From Saccharopolyspora shandongensis (GTDB lineage Bacteria; Actinomycetota; Actinomycetes; Mycobacteriales; Pseudonocardiaceae), in contig NZ_FNOK01000027.1 in NCBI RefSeq assembly GCF_900106995.1, positions 1 through 64,000 on the forward strand: 64,000 nt of DNA, read 5' to 3'. Under the pieces are notes generated by a model, which was given only the letters and a program-made list of their open reading frames with translations, searched no databases and had not been told where the DNA came from. A program made the translations under genes and the position numbers. Positions 35,242 to 43,610 of this stretch are shown here, in pieces. How positions within the stretch are numbered: position 1 is the first letter of the stretch; each line of letters starts with the position of its first letter.

Positions 35242-36497
35242 TGGGAATCTCCCGTTCTCTGGTCCGGTCCGATGCCGCCGCGGCGATCCAGCACGAGCAC
35301 CGCGAGCGCCGAGCACCCGCCGATGAGGACGCACAGCGCCGAGGGCAGCCACGACCACTCGTCGCCGGAGAGGTCGGTCAGCCAGCCGATCAGCGCGTTG
35401 CCCGCGGCCGCCGCGACACCGGAAATCAGGTAGAAGACGCCGAAGTAGGTGCCGGCGAGCTCGCGCCCGCCGAACGACGGGATCAGCTCGTAGACGAACG
35501 GCTGCGTGAGCATCACGCCGACCGCCAGGAACAACGCCGTGATCAGCACCGGCGCCAGCCGCGCGAACGTCTCCCCCGCGCCGGCCGGAGGTGTCGCCGG
35601 TGCCGCGGCCGCGGCGATCGCGGTGGCGACGAAGCCCGCGCCCATCAGCCCCAGCCCGGTCGCGATGGCCCGGCCACGGCTCCACCGGCGCTGGGCCAGC
35701 TCGGTGATCCGCACCTGCAACGCCAGCGTCGCCGCCGTGGAGACCAGGAAGATCACCGCCACCGCGGCCGCGGACCCGGTGAGCCGCTCGGCCTGCATCG
35801 GCAGCACCAGGTAGAGCTGGTTCTGCAGCGCGAACATGCCGATCAGCGCCCCGGTGAAGGCCAGGAACCGGCGGTCGGTCAACACGCCCCGCCAGTCCGC
35901 CAGCACCGACGTCGCGGGCCGCTCGACGCGGCGGACCGGCAGGACCACGACCTGAGCGACGGTCAGCAGCGCGAAGACCACCGCGGCGACCACTGCGGAC
36001 AGCCGGAAGCCGACCACCATCAGCACGCTTCCCAGCAGCGGGCCCAGCAGGGCCCCGGCGTTGGCGAAGATGTTGAACAGCGAGAAGGCCGCGGCGCCCC
36101 GGTCGCCCGCCTCCCGCGAGAGGTAGGCGCGCACGGCCGGGTTGAACAACGCCCCGGCCAGCCCGCTGAGCACGGAAGCCAGCAGCAGCACCGAGAACGA
36201 CGTGCCGATGGCGAACAACCCGAATCCCACTGATCGCAGCGCACATCCGGCGGCGATGACGCCCCGCGCGCCCAACCGATCCGCCGCCGAACCACCCAGC
36301 AGGAACAGGCCCTGCTGGCTGAGGTTGCGCACGCCGAGGACGACCCCGACCAGCACCGCCGACATGCCCAGGTCGTGGGCGAGGTATCCCGCCAGGTAAG
36401 GGACCAGCAGGTAGAAACCGGCGTTGACACCGAGCTGGTTGACCAGCAGCACCTGCACGGCCGGCGGGAAACCCCGGATCAGCCGCCACGTCTTCAT
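35208..36497 (-). CDS. MFS exporter of the metallophore locus
   Basis: A 429-residue major facilitator with 12 likely helices (DHA1-like). The first half contains LVNQLGVNAGFYLLVPYLAGYL and the loop 2-3 region GGSAADRLGARGVIAAG. ATG at 36497 overlaps the epimerase stop (ATGA). It lies inside a biosynthetic operon and next to an importer operon, the position CntE holds in staphylopine loci. It is therefore most likely the exporter of the finished metallophore. Family is certain; cargo is inferred. Confidence 0.88.
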   Translation of the reverse strand: MKTWRLIRGFPPAVQVLLVNQLGVNAGFYLLVPYLAGYLAHDLGMSAVLVGVVLGVRNLSQQGLFLLGGSAADRLGARGVIAAGCALRSVGFGLFAIGTSFSVLLLASVLSGLAGALFNPAVRAYLSREAGDRGAAAFSLFNIFANAGALLGPLLGSVLMVVGFRLSAVVAAVVFALLTVAQVVVLPVRRVERPATSVLADWRGVLTDRRFLAFTGALIGMFALQNQLYLVLPMQAERLTGSAAAVAVIFLVSTAATLALQVRITELAQRRWSRGRAIATGLGLMGAGFVATAIAAAAAPATPPAGAGETFARLAPVLITALFLAVGVMLTQPFVYELIPSFGGRELAGTYFGVFYLISGVAAAAGNALIGWLTDLSGDEWSWLPSALCVLIGGCSALAVLVLDRRGGIGPDQRTGDSQCAPTSSAPTS

Positions 36498-37513
36498 AAC
36501 GACACCACTGGGCGCACCCCCAATCCGCGATCGCCGGCGATCCGCAGCACCCCGTCGTCGCCGCCGATCCCGGTCCACGGGTCATGCGCCAGCAGCAGGT
36601 GGCCGTCCAGATCGACCCAGCGGGCGAAGCCGGTGAGGTGCACGGCCGGGGCGATGCCGAGCGAACTCGACACCAAGCACCCCAGCATCACGTCCACGCC
36701 GTTGTCCCTGGCGAGGCCGATGATCTCCTGCGCGGCCCGGATTCCGCCGCACTTAGGCAGTTTCACGTTGACCCCGTGCACCCGCGAGCCCAGAACCCGC
36801 ACATCGGCCGCGGTGGCGGCGTCCTCGTCGGCGATGACCGGTACCGGCGACCGGGCGGCCACCTCGGCGAGCAGGTGCGGCGTGCCCGGCTTGATCGGCT
36901 GCTCGACCGCGTCGACCTCGAACTCCGCGACCGCCTTGAGCAGCCGGATCGCCTGCCCCGGCTCCCACGCGCCGTTGGGGTCCAGCAGCAGGCGGGCGCC
37001 CGGCGCGGCCTCGCGAATCGCCGCCAACCTCGCGAGTTCCTGCCGCTCGTCCCCGGCCCCGAGCTTCACCTTGAGCACCGTGAAACCCCGGCCGGTGAGC
37101 TCGCGCGCCGTCCGCACGGCGCGTTCCGCGGGCATGATGCCGATCGTGTAAGCCGTCGGGACGGGCTGCCAGTGCGCCGTGCCCAGCAGCTCGAAGACCG
37201 GCACACCGCGGCGCGTCGCGACGAGGTCGTGCACGGCCGCATCCAGTGCCGCCGACACGCCGGGCGACGCGCCGAACACGGGGATCCGGCCAGGATCGCG
37301 CACCTCCGCCAGCGCTTCCCGGGCGGCCGCCAGCTCCTTCTCGATGCGCTCGATGGTCAAGCCGTAGTACGTGCTGGTGACGACCTCACCGCGGCCGACG
37401 GCGCCGTCGTGCTCGATCTCCACCACGACCGCATCCCGCTCGGACATCACCGATCGCGAGATGCGGAACGGCTCGCGCAGCGCGAGGCCCCGCACCGCCC
37501 AGCTCAGCCTCAT
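36494..37513 (-). CDS. Enolase-superfamily dipeptide epimerase
   Basis: A 339-residue muconate-lactonizing/dipeptide-epimerase subgroup protein. The catalytic set is complete: LKVKLG (Lys148, Lys150), LDPNGAW (Asp178), DAVEQP (Glu204), IADED (Asp229) and NVKLPK (Lys251 or Lys254). Such enzymes epimerise the C-terminal residue of dipeptides, for example L-Ala-D/L-Glu. Neighbouring ATP-grasp and PLP enzymes suggest a dipeptide intermediate whose stereochemistry is changed here. ATG at 37513 overlaps the PLP-enzyme stop (ATGA). Confidence 0.88.
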   Translation of the reverse strand: MRLSWAVRGLALREPFRISRSVMSERDAVVVEIEHDGAVGRGEVVTSTYYGLTIERIEKELAAAREALAEVRDPGRIPVFGASPGVSAALDAAVHDLVATRRGVPVFELLGTAHWQPVPTAYTIGIMPAERAVRTARELTGRGFTVLKVKLGAGDERQELARLAAIREAAPGARLLLDPNGAWEPGQAIRLLKAVAEFEVDAVEQPIKPGTPHLLAEVAARSPVPVIADEDAATAADVRVLGSRVHGVNVKLPKCGGIRAAQEIIGLARDNGVDVMLGCLVSSSLGIAPAVHLTGFARWVDLDGHLLLAHDPWTGIGGDDGVLRIAGDRGLGVRPVVSL

Positions 37514-38565
37514 GCCGGAACCTCCATCGCCAGCAGCGGATCCGACACGAGGCGGCACCGCGTCCACCCCGTCGCCTCCACCGCGGGGTGCGCGATCTCC
37601 ACCGGCCGGGACGCCGTCGGCCCGGCCAGCAGGCCCCGTGCTCGGCAGTAGTCGTCGTCGAAGATCGTGCCCAGGTAGCGGTGCGGACCGTCCGGGAACA
37701 CGGTCACCACCTGCGCGCTCGGCTCGACCCGCGCCGCCCACGCCGACACCAGCGCCACCGCCCCGGTGCTCCAGCCGCCGGTGATGAACGCGTGCCGGGC
37801 CAGCGTGCGGCAGGCCTGCACCGCCTCGCCGGGCCCCACCCAGTGCACCTCGTCGAACTGTCCATATGCGACGTTGCGCGGATGGATGCTGCTGCCCAGC
37901 CCGCGCATCACGCGGGGCCGGGCCGGCTGCCCGAAGATCGTCGAGCCGACGGTGTCCACGCCGATCAACCGCACGCGCGGCCACCGGCGCCGGATCGTGC
38001 GGATCGTGCCGGCGCTGTGCCCGCCGGTGCCGACGCTGCACACCAGCACGTCCACCTGGTCGATCTGGCGGGCGATCTCCTCCCCCAGCGCCTCGTAGCC
38101 GGCCGGGTTGTCCGGGTTGTTGTACTGATCGGGCCAGAACGCATCCGGCCGCTCGCGGCGGACCTGCTGCACCCGGTCCAGCCGGGCCTGCTGCCAGCCG
38201 CCGGTCGGATGCGGCCGGTCGACCACCTCGAGGCAAGCGCCGTGCGCCCGGAGCAGCGCCCGCATGGCCGGTTCGAGCTCGTCGTCCACGACCAGCACCA
38301 CCGGATGGCCCAACGCCTGCCCCGCGAAGGCCAGGCCCACGCCGAGCGTCCCGCTGGTCGACTCGACCACCGCCGCGCCCGGCCGCAGCTCGCCGCGACG
38401 CCGGGCCGCAGTGAGCATCGATACCGCCGCGCGAGCCTTCATCCCGCCCGCGCTCAGGCATTCCAGCTTCGCCCAGAACCCCGGCTGCGGATGCGGCAGC
38501 GGCGCGCTCACCCGCGCCAGCGGGGTGTCTCGGAGCAGACCGAGCAGATCGGGATTGCCCCACAT
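37510..38565 (-). CDS. Cysteine-synthase/SbnA-like PLP enzyme
   Basis: A 351-residue fold-type II PLP enzyme of the cysteine synthase family. The PLP lysine is probably Lys43 in SAGGMKARA, in place of the usual PGGSVKDR. The STSGTLG substrate loop is at 69-75 and the glycine-rich phosphate cup CSVGTGGHSAG near 175. The C-terminal extension of about 40 residues is longer than in housekeeping CysK. SbnA-type members of this family make 2,3-diaminopropionate precursors for siderophores; this one may install an amino group by beta-replacement. ATG at 38565 overlaps the previous stop by one base. Confidence 0.85.
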   Translation of the reverse strand: MWGNPDLLGLLRDTPLARVSAPLPHPQPGFWAKLECLSAGGMKARAAVSMLTAARRRGELRPGAAVVESTSGTLGVGLAFAGQALGHPVVLVVDDELEPAMRALLRAHGACLEVVDRPHPTGGWQQARLDRVQQVRRERPDAFWPDQYNNPDNPAGYEALGEEIARQIDQVDVLVCSVGTGGHSAGTIRTIRRRWPRVRLIGVDTVGSTIFGQPARPRVMRGLGSSIHPRNVAYGQFDEVHWVGPGEAVQACRTLARHAFITGGWSTGAVALVSAWAARVEPSAQVVTVFPDGPHRYLGTIFDDDYCRARGLLAGPTASRPVEIAHPAVEATGWTRCRLVSDPLLAMEVPA

Positions 38566-39359
38566 CAGCGCACCTCCGTGCGGTAGCGGTAGAGGGTGCT
38601 GGGACCGCCGTCGAGCCAGAAGAACGGATACGGCTCCGCCGAGACGGCGGTGACCCCGCCGCCTAGGAAGCACGGCAGGATGCCGCTCGCGGACTGGGCG
38701 AACATGACCAGCGGCTTGCCCGTGGCCCTGGCGTGGTCGAGCAGCGGTTGGAACGTGCCGTTGCCGACGACCATGCCGGACGCCAGCACGGCATCGCAGC
38801 CGTCCAGCGCCGCGACGGCATCGGTCGCGATCGGCTCGCCCCACTCGGTCTCGCCACCCTTGAAATCGCACGCGACGTAGCCGATCCCGCGCTCGCGGAG
38901 GTGGTGCAGCAGCGAGTTGACGACGCCGACGACCAGCACCCGCCGGCTCCGGGGCAGCAGGTCCACCACGGATTCGGCGCGGTGCAACGACTTCTGCAGC
39001 GAGTTGCCGCGCCCGATGGCGACTTCCTCGGCGTGGTCGTGATGCGGGCGCAGCCACTGCAGGTAGGCGTCCAGCGCCGCGACGCGCACCGCGGGCAGCG
39101 GACTGCGCAGCAAGTCGCGGACGGGCGTCCCGATGCAGCCGAGGACGACCTCTTCGAGCACCTCCCCCGGTTCCACCGCGCAGGAGCCCACGGCGTCCTC
39201 GACCCGCAGGCTCAGCACGTGGTTCCGGTACGCCTGCGCCCGGTCCGCGTGCCGCACGCCCTGCTTGGTCAGGAACCCGACGCTGACCTTGGCCCCGTCC
39301 GCGCCGAACCGTCCGCTCAGGACCTGCTCGGTCAGGTCCGCCACCGAATTCGGCGTCAC
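38565..39359 (-). CDS. DUF4213/DUF364 (putative heavy-metal chelation) protein
   Basis: A 264-residue protein whose C-terminal half (about 130-255) fits the DUF364 putative heavy-metal chelation domain. Landmarks are RVLVVGVVNSLLHHLRERG, DGCDAVLASGMVVGNGTFQPLLDHAR and LVMFAQSASGILPCFLGGGV. The N-terminal half fits DUF4213 (LSLRVEDAVGSCAVEPGE, LEEVVLGCIGTPVRDLL). The family has no established biochemical role. GTG at 39359 overlaps the ATP-grasp stop. Being inside a probable Zur-controlled operon supports a part in metal-ligand synthesis or metal handling. Confidence 0.82.
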   Translation of the reverse strand: MTPNSVADLTEQVLSGRFGADGAKVSVGFLTKQGVRHADRAQAYRNHVLSLRVEDAVGSCAVEPGEVLEEVVLGCIGTPVRDLLRSPLPAVRVAALDAYLQWLRPHHDHAEEVAIGRGNSLQKSLHRAESVVDLLPRSRRVLVVGVVNSLLHHLRERGIGYVACDFKGGETEWGEPIATDAVAALDGCDAVLASGMVVGNGTFQPLLDHARATGKPLVMFAQSASGILPCFLGGGVTAVSAEPYPFFWLDGGPSTLYRYRTEVR

Positions 39360-40618
39360 TTCCCCGCCTCCGCGTAGCGCACGTCCAGCCCGGCGACCAA
39401 CGACTCGGCGCGGGCGCGCGCCGCCCCGGCCTCGGAACTGGTGACCATCACGTGCCCGAGGTAGTTGTTGTTGCTGGTGGCGGCGCCTGCGCGGTGCCCG
39501 GGGTCCTTGACGACCCAGTCGACCACCGCCGGATCGGCCGCCACCTCCACGACCCCGCCGATCTCGGCGATCGTCCCCTCCCCGGGCGGGAGCAGGAACG
39601 AGATGGCCGCGCTCGCCGCGCCGGTGTCGACGGGGTGCAGGTCCGGCTTCTCCCCCAGCGCGATCTGGGCGTAGACGGCGGCCAGGTCGATGCCGGTCAC
39701 CCGCCGGACGAGCTCGGTGATCTGGTTGCCCGCCGGGCGCGGGTTCACCTCCACCACGCGGGGGCCCTGCGGGGTGAGCTTGACCTCGGTGTGCCCGACG
39801 ACGTTGTCCAACCCGAGCGCTTCGACGGCGGCGACCGCGGTTTCCACCACGGCCTCCGCCGTCGCGGCGTCCAGCGCCGCCGGGAACATGTGTCCGGACT
39901 CGACGAACCAGGGCTGTCCGGCGACGCTCTTGTCCGTCACGCCGACGACCGTGGTCTCGCCCCGGAACGTCACCGTTTCCACGCTCACCTCGGGGCCTGT
40001 GAGCAGCTCTTCCAGCAGCACAACGGGATTGCGCCGCTGGCCGCGCGCGTTCACCGGGAACTCCAGCAGCTCGGTGTGCGCCTCGCGCAGCTGGTCCGGC
40101 CCGTCCACCCTGCGCACGAACATGCCCGCGCACAGGTCGACCGGCTTGATGACCAGCGGGTATCCCAGTGCTTCCGCGGCTTCCTCCAGGCCCGAGGCCG
40201 TCTCCGCGAGGGCGAACGCCGGGCCCGGGACGCCGGCTTCGCGCAGGGTCTTGCGGGTGAGGTCCTTCGAGCAGGCTCGCTCGACGGCGTCTGGTGGTGC
40301 TCCCGGAAGCCCCAGCCGCTCGGCGGCTTTCGCGGCCGCCGGCAGGTAGTAGTCGCAGGAGGTCAGCACGCCGTCGAAGCCGAGGACCGGCTGCAGGCGC
40401 TCCAAGCGGTCGAGCAGGTTCGGCACGTCGTTGGTCTCGACGGTGAGCAGATTGTCCGCTGCCAGCAGCGGATGCGGCCCCGGGGCCGATCTGGCTCGGA
40501 GGTAGTGCTGGAGGTCGCGGGTCACGAAGCTGAACCTGTTGCCGCCCTCCCTGATGCTCCTCGGCAGCAACGTGCTCATCGCACCTACCCAGCTTTCCAC
40601 CAACAGCAGGTGGCCCAC
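39356..40618 (-). CDS. ATP-grasp ligase of the metallophore locus
   Basis: A 420-residue ATP-grasp enzyme, first of the biosynthetic block. The preATP-grasp domain (VGHLLLVESWVG ... GFDGVLTSCDYYLPAAAKAAERLGLPG) is followed by ACSKDLTRKTLREAGVP and LGYPLVIKPVDLCAGMFV near residue 155. The Mg-ATP site is VGHTEVKLTPQGPRVVEVNPRPAGNQ near 290-315. Such enzymes join a carboxylate to an amine, giving dipeptides without an NRPS. GTG at 40618 follows AAGGGAG; a longer frame continues upstream but has no homology. A Zur-like box is 38-52 bp upstream. Confidence 0.88.
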   Translation of the reverse strand: MGHLLLVESWVGAMSTLLPRSIREGGNRFSFVTRDLQHYLRARSAPGPHPLLAADNLLTVETNDVPNLLDRLERLQPVLGFDGVLTSCDYYLPAAAKAAERLGLPGAPPDAVERACSKDLTRKTLREAGVPGPAFALAETASGLEEAAEALGYPLVIKPVDLCAGMFVRRVDGPDQLREAHTELLEFPVNARGQRRNPVVLLEELLTGPEVSVETVTFRGETTVVGVTDKSVAGQPWFVESGHMFPAALDAATAEAVVETAVAAVEALGLDNVVGHTEVKLTPQGPRVVEVNPRPAGNQITELVRRVTGIDLAAVYAQIALGEKPDLHPVDTGAASAAISFLLPPGEGTIAEIGGVVEVAADPAVVDWVVKDPGHRAGAATSNNNYLGHVMVTSSEAGAARARAESLVAGLDVRYAEAGK

Positions 40619-40655
40619 TCCGTCTCCCTTCGGATGCCTTGTCGACGGTCGGTGA

Positions 40656-40670
40656 TGATAATCGTTTTCA
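40656..40670. promoter_or_regulatory. Zur-like box upstream of the biosynthetic operon
   Basis: TGATAATCGTTTTCA is a 7-1-7 imperfect palindrome (five of seven pairs), 12 of 15 identical to the box in front of the uptake operon. It lies 38-52 bp upstream of the ATP-grasp start, where it would overlap the promoter. The match to Zur sites is by recall of the consensus. Confidence 0.65.
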
Positions 40671-41255
40671 GTAGGATAGGCAATTCGCTCGGCGGGGCGA
40701 TGTTGGCGGGGTTGGGCGGGGGTGGTCGGTTGTCTTGAGCCGGGGTGGGGTTGGGGCTTTTGGAGGTTCGGCGTGCCTTTGGGGCCATCCCCGCGATTGA
40801 TGGATCGTGGGGGCTGCGTTCCGGAGGTCAAGCCCGGCCTGGCGGCCGCCCCTTCGGGGTTTCAGGCTTGACATCCGGCCCGCAGCCCCAGGGCGGCTTT
40901 GTATCGCGGGGATGGCCCGGAGTGGGATGGCTCGTTCGCGGCTTGCATTGCCGGGTGGGGTTTTTCGGGTTGGCTGGGGCTGGTAGGAGTTCCGTTTCGG
41001 GTTGATCCGTCGCCGGGGTCCGGTCACACAGGGGGCGCGAGTCTGCGAGGAACCGACATCCGCCCGGAAGTCGAACGCATAGCCGGTAGGGCCGATGGTG
41101 GCGCGGGGTTTGGTGGCGGATGTGGTCGCCTTCGGCGTGTCGTGACCCTTTTCCTTGACATGGCGCGATATTTGCAGCCTTGGCCGTGGGTTTCACCTGA
41201 TCAAGCGACCATAAAAAACGTGCGAACGCGTGTTCGAGTGCGGGACAATGGAGGC
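40671..41255. other. Gene-free stretch containing a nested inverted repeat
   Basis: About 585 bp without a supported gene. Its left third holds the 135-bp nested inverted repeat listed separately; the remainder is T/G-rich on the plus strand. An open frame runs through to the HNH gene but lacks a start context and looks non-coding. The promoter of the HNH gene is probably in 41140-41250. Confidence 0.55.
40783..40917. repeat. Large nested inverted repeat (135 bp)
   Basis: Three pairs of arms nest on one axis. The outer pair, GGCCATCCCCGCGAT with its complement at 40903-40917, is 15 bp and perfect. The middle pair, GGGGCTGCG with 40881-40889, is 9 bp and perfect. The inner pair, CCGGAGGTCAAGCC with 40865-40878, matches at 13 of 14. 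Between them are two small self-complementary elements, GGCGGCCGCC and CCCCTTCGGGG. This could be a MITE-like element, an extragenic palindrome family or a structured RNA. Confidence 0.75.
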
Positions 41256-42605
41256 ATGACACCGCTGACTCATACCCAGGATTCGACCGGGGACCTTGCT
41301 GGTCCGTGGTCGGCGGTGTCCTGCACCGACGCCGAACTCGCTGCCCGCATCCAAGAACTAGAGAAGGAGATGCGGGTGCTGATGTGGGAACAGCTGCAAT
41401 ACATCGCCGAAGCCGACCACCGCGCCATCCACACCGACACCACCGCCCGATCACTCCCCGTCTGGCTACAAGGACTGCTCAACATCGACCCGCGCGACGC
41501 GAAAACCCGTGTCACGGTCGCCCGGAACGTCGAAGACCGACGAACCCTCTACGGCGAGACGATGCCGCCCGACATGCCCGACACCGCCGCCGCATTGTCT
41601 GAGGGCGCGATCGGGCTGGACCACGCGCGTGTCATCGTCAACGGCATCCGGCGCCTACCCGACTACGCCCGCTGCCACCAGGTCACCGAGGTCGAGGCGA
41701 CTCTCGCTAGGTATGCGCGGACGATGTCGCCGAGGGAGCTGGAGAAACTCGCCGAACGCATCCGCTACCTCCTCGACCAAGACGGCGCCCACCGCAACGA
41801 AGAAAACCAACACGAAGCACGGGAACTCCACTACGCGACCGCCCGGGATGGCATGACCGTCATCAAAGCCAAACTGGACCGCGAAACCGGAGCGAAGTTC
41901 GCCGCACTGATCGAGCCCCTTGCCGCACCCCGCCCCGAGATCGACGGGGAGAAAGACCCCCGCACTGCGGGGCAGCGGAACGCCGACGGCTTCACCGCAC
42001 TACTGGACCTCGCGCTGGACCACGACGGGACGCCGCGTACCGGTGGGCAGCGTCCGCAGATGACCATCTCTATCAACTTCGACGACCTCAAACAGAGCCT
42101 CGGGTTCATCAACGAGGATGGCATGCCCGGCACGCTGAACACCGAACGTGCCATCACCGCGCAGAACGCACGCCGCATCGCCTGCGACGCCGAGGTACTG
42201 CCCATCGTCCTCGACGGCGACAGCCTCCCACTGGACGTCGGCAGGGCGAAACGCACCGCACCCACCCACATCCGCACCGCACTACTCCGACGCGACGGCG
42301 TCTGCGCATTCCCAGGATGCGACCGGCCACCGGGAACACCCGAAGCACACCACGTCCAGCACTGGGTCGACGGCGGCGCCACCGACCTGGACAACATGGT
42401 CATGCTCTGCGCACACCACCACCGCACACTCCACAACCAACGATGGGACATCACCATGCACGACGGCAGACCCGAATTCATCCCACCACCCACAGTGGAC
42501 CCCAAACGAACACCAAGACCAGGCGGCAGAGCACTACCCGCCCAGCACCGCGAACACCTCCGGGACCTCATCCCCGCACCACGGGACCCGGCGGGCGAAT
42601 CGTGA
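41256..42605 (+). CDS. 13E12-repeat family HNH endonuclease (DUF222)
   Basis: A 449-residue protein with an N-terminal DUF222 region and a C-terminal HNH nuclease motif. DUF222 landmarks are LPVWLQGLLNIDPRDAKTRV and SEGAIGLDHARVIVNGIRRLPD. The nuclease motif near residues 350-395 reads CAFPGCDRPPGTPEAHH, HWVDGGATDLDN and CAHHHRTLH. The family occurs in many copies in mycobacteria and related actinomycetes and is often associated with repeats and mobile DNA. ATG at 41256 is preceded directly by GGAGG. Its function is not known, and it seems unrelated to the neighbouring metallophore operon. Confidence 0.9.
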   Translation: MTPLTHTQDSTGDLAGPWSAVSCTDAELAARIQELEKEMRVLMWEQLQYIAEADHRAIHTDTTARSLPVWLQGLLNIDPRDAKTRVTVARNVEDRRTLYGETMPPDMPDTAAALSEGAIGLDHARVIVNGIRRLPDYARCHQVTEVEATLARYARTMSPRELEKLAERIRYLLDQDGAHRNEENQHEARELHYATARDGMTVIKAKLDRETGAKFAALIEPLAAPRPEIDGEKDPRTAGQRNADGFTALLDLALDHDGTPRTGGQRPQMTISINFDDLKQSLGFINEDGMPGTLNTERAITAQNARRIACDAEVLPIVLDGDSLPLDVGRAKRTAPTHIRTALLRRDGVCAFPGCDRPPGTPEAHHVQHWVDGGATDLDNMVMLCAHHHRTLHNQRWDITMHDGRPEFIPPPTVDPKRTPRPGGRALPAQHREHLRDLIPAPRDPAGES

Positions 42606-42879
42606 CGCCCGGATTCGATTCAAGCGGACGGTGGCACGTCGCCGTCCGCTTGGCTCTCAGATCGGAGCACCACTCCCCTCGCTAGTTGCCGCTCGCCTCA
42701 TCCGATGCCTTCGGAAGCAGCGTCGCCCGTGGCAGAATTGATCGGTTTGCCGGGAGGGGTCTCGGCTTCGGTGCTCATGATGCGAAAACTCCCTGGCCGC
42801 GTCGCGACCGTCCACGAAAGGTCGCACTGGCGCGCGAGGAATGACCTGATCCCGAAAGATGGCTGTCGGAAGGATGCTC
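42606..42879. other. Intergenic region after the HNH gene
   Basis: This 274-bp gap contains the terminator described separately and no supported gene. The last 100 bp, with AT-richer sequence around 42770-42850, probably hold the promoter of the next methyltransferase gene. Confidence 0.45.
42621..42652 (+). terminator. Hairpin terminator after the HNH gene
   Basis: CAAGCGGACGG pairs perfectly with CCGTCCGCTTG across a 10-base loop, 16 bp after the stop codon. Confidence 0.65.
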
Positions 42880-43602
42880 ATGGAGTGGACGAATGACGCG
42901 GCGATCCGCAAATGGGCCGCGATGCCCGAAGCGGTATTGGACCAGATGGAGCCGGAGGGTGACTTCTGTCGCCGCCATTTGCTGAACGCGTCTTTGCTGC
43001 GGTTGCTGGGGCAACTCGATGGCGTTCGGGTGCTCGACGCCGGGTGCGGTCATGGATATCTCAGCCGGATGCTGGCCGATCGCGGCGCCGAGGTGGTCGG
43101 TGTCGAGCCCGCTCAGGCTCTCTACGACTACGCCGCCAAGAAGGAGGCGTCGCAGCCGCGTGGGATCCGGTACGTGCAGGCCGACCTGTGCGATCTGCCG
43201 GATCTCGGCGGTCCTTTCGATGCGGTGGTTTCCAACATGGTGCTGGCCGCCATTCCCGACTGGTCGACCGCGATGCGGGCCTGCGTCGAATCGCTCGCGC
43301 CCGGCGGCGTTTTCGTCTTTTCCATCAACCACCCGTGCTTCGAGCAGTTGGCGCCGACCTGGCGGCAGCACGGTGAATACCGCATACGGGAGTACCTGCG
43401 TGAATATCCGATCGAGCAGACCCACGCGCCCGACTTCCACCGCACGCTGTCGACCTACCTCAACGAGCTGACGCGGTTCGGCTGTCGCTTGCGCGAACTG
43501 GACGAGCCGGGGCTCGACCCTGCCGCCGCGTCGCCTTCCGACGGCACCGAGGCATACGTCGAGCTGCCGAACTTCCTCCTGGTCGCGGCGGAACGCCGCT
43601 GA
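42880..43602 (+). CDS. Class I SAM-dependent methyltransferase
   Basis: A 240-residue methyltransferase. Motif I VRVLDAGCGHGYLSRMLAD is near residues 48-66, GVEPAQALYDYA near 74, and ADLCDLPDLGGPFDAVVSNMVL near 98-119; LAPGGVFVFSINHPCF follows near 140. The ATG at 42880 lies six bases after GGAAGG; upstream in-frame ATGs at 42859 and 42874 lack such a site. The substrate is unknown. It converges on the APH-like gene eight bases downstream. Confidence 0.85.
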   Translation: MEWTNDAAIRKWAAMPEAVLDQMEPEGDFCRRHLLNASLLRLLGQLDGVRVLDAGCGHGYLSRMLADRGAEVVGVEPAQALYDYAAKKEASQPRGIRYVQADLCDLPDLGGPFDAVVSNMVLAAIPDWSTAMRACVESLAPGGVFVFSINHPCFEQLAPTWRQHGEYRIREYLREYPIEQTHAPDFHRTLSTYLNELTRFGCRLRELDEPGLDPAAASPSDGTEAYVELPNFLLVAAERR

Positions 43603-43610
43603 TTGCCCGG

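Noticed and set aside
40899..41255. N-terminal extension of the HNH protein back to 40899
   Set aside because: The extension overlaps the inverted repeat, has odd composition, and homology begins at the ATG at 41256.
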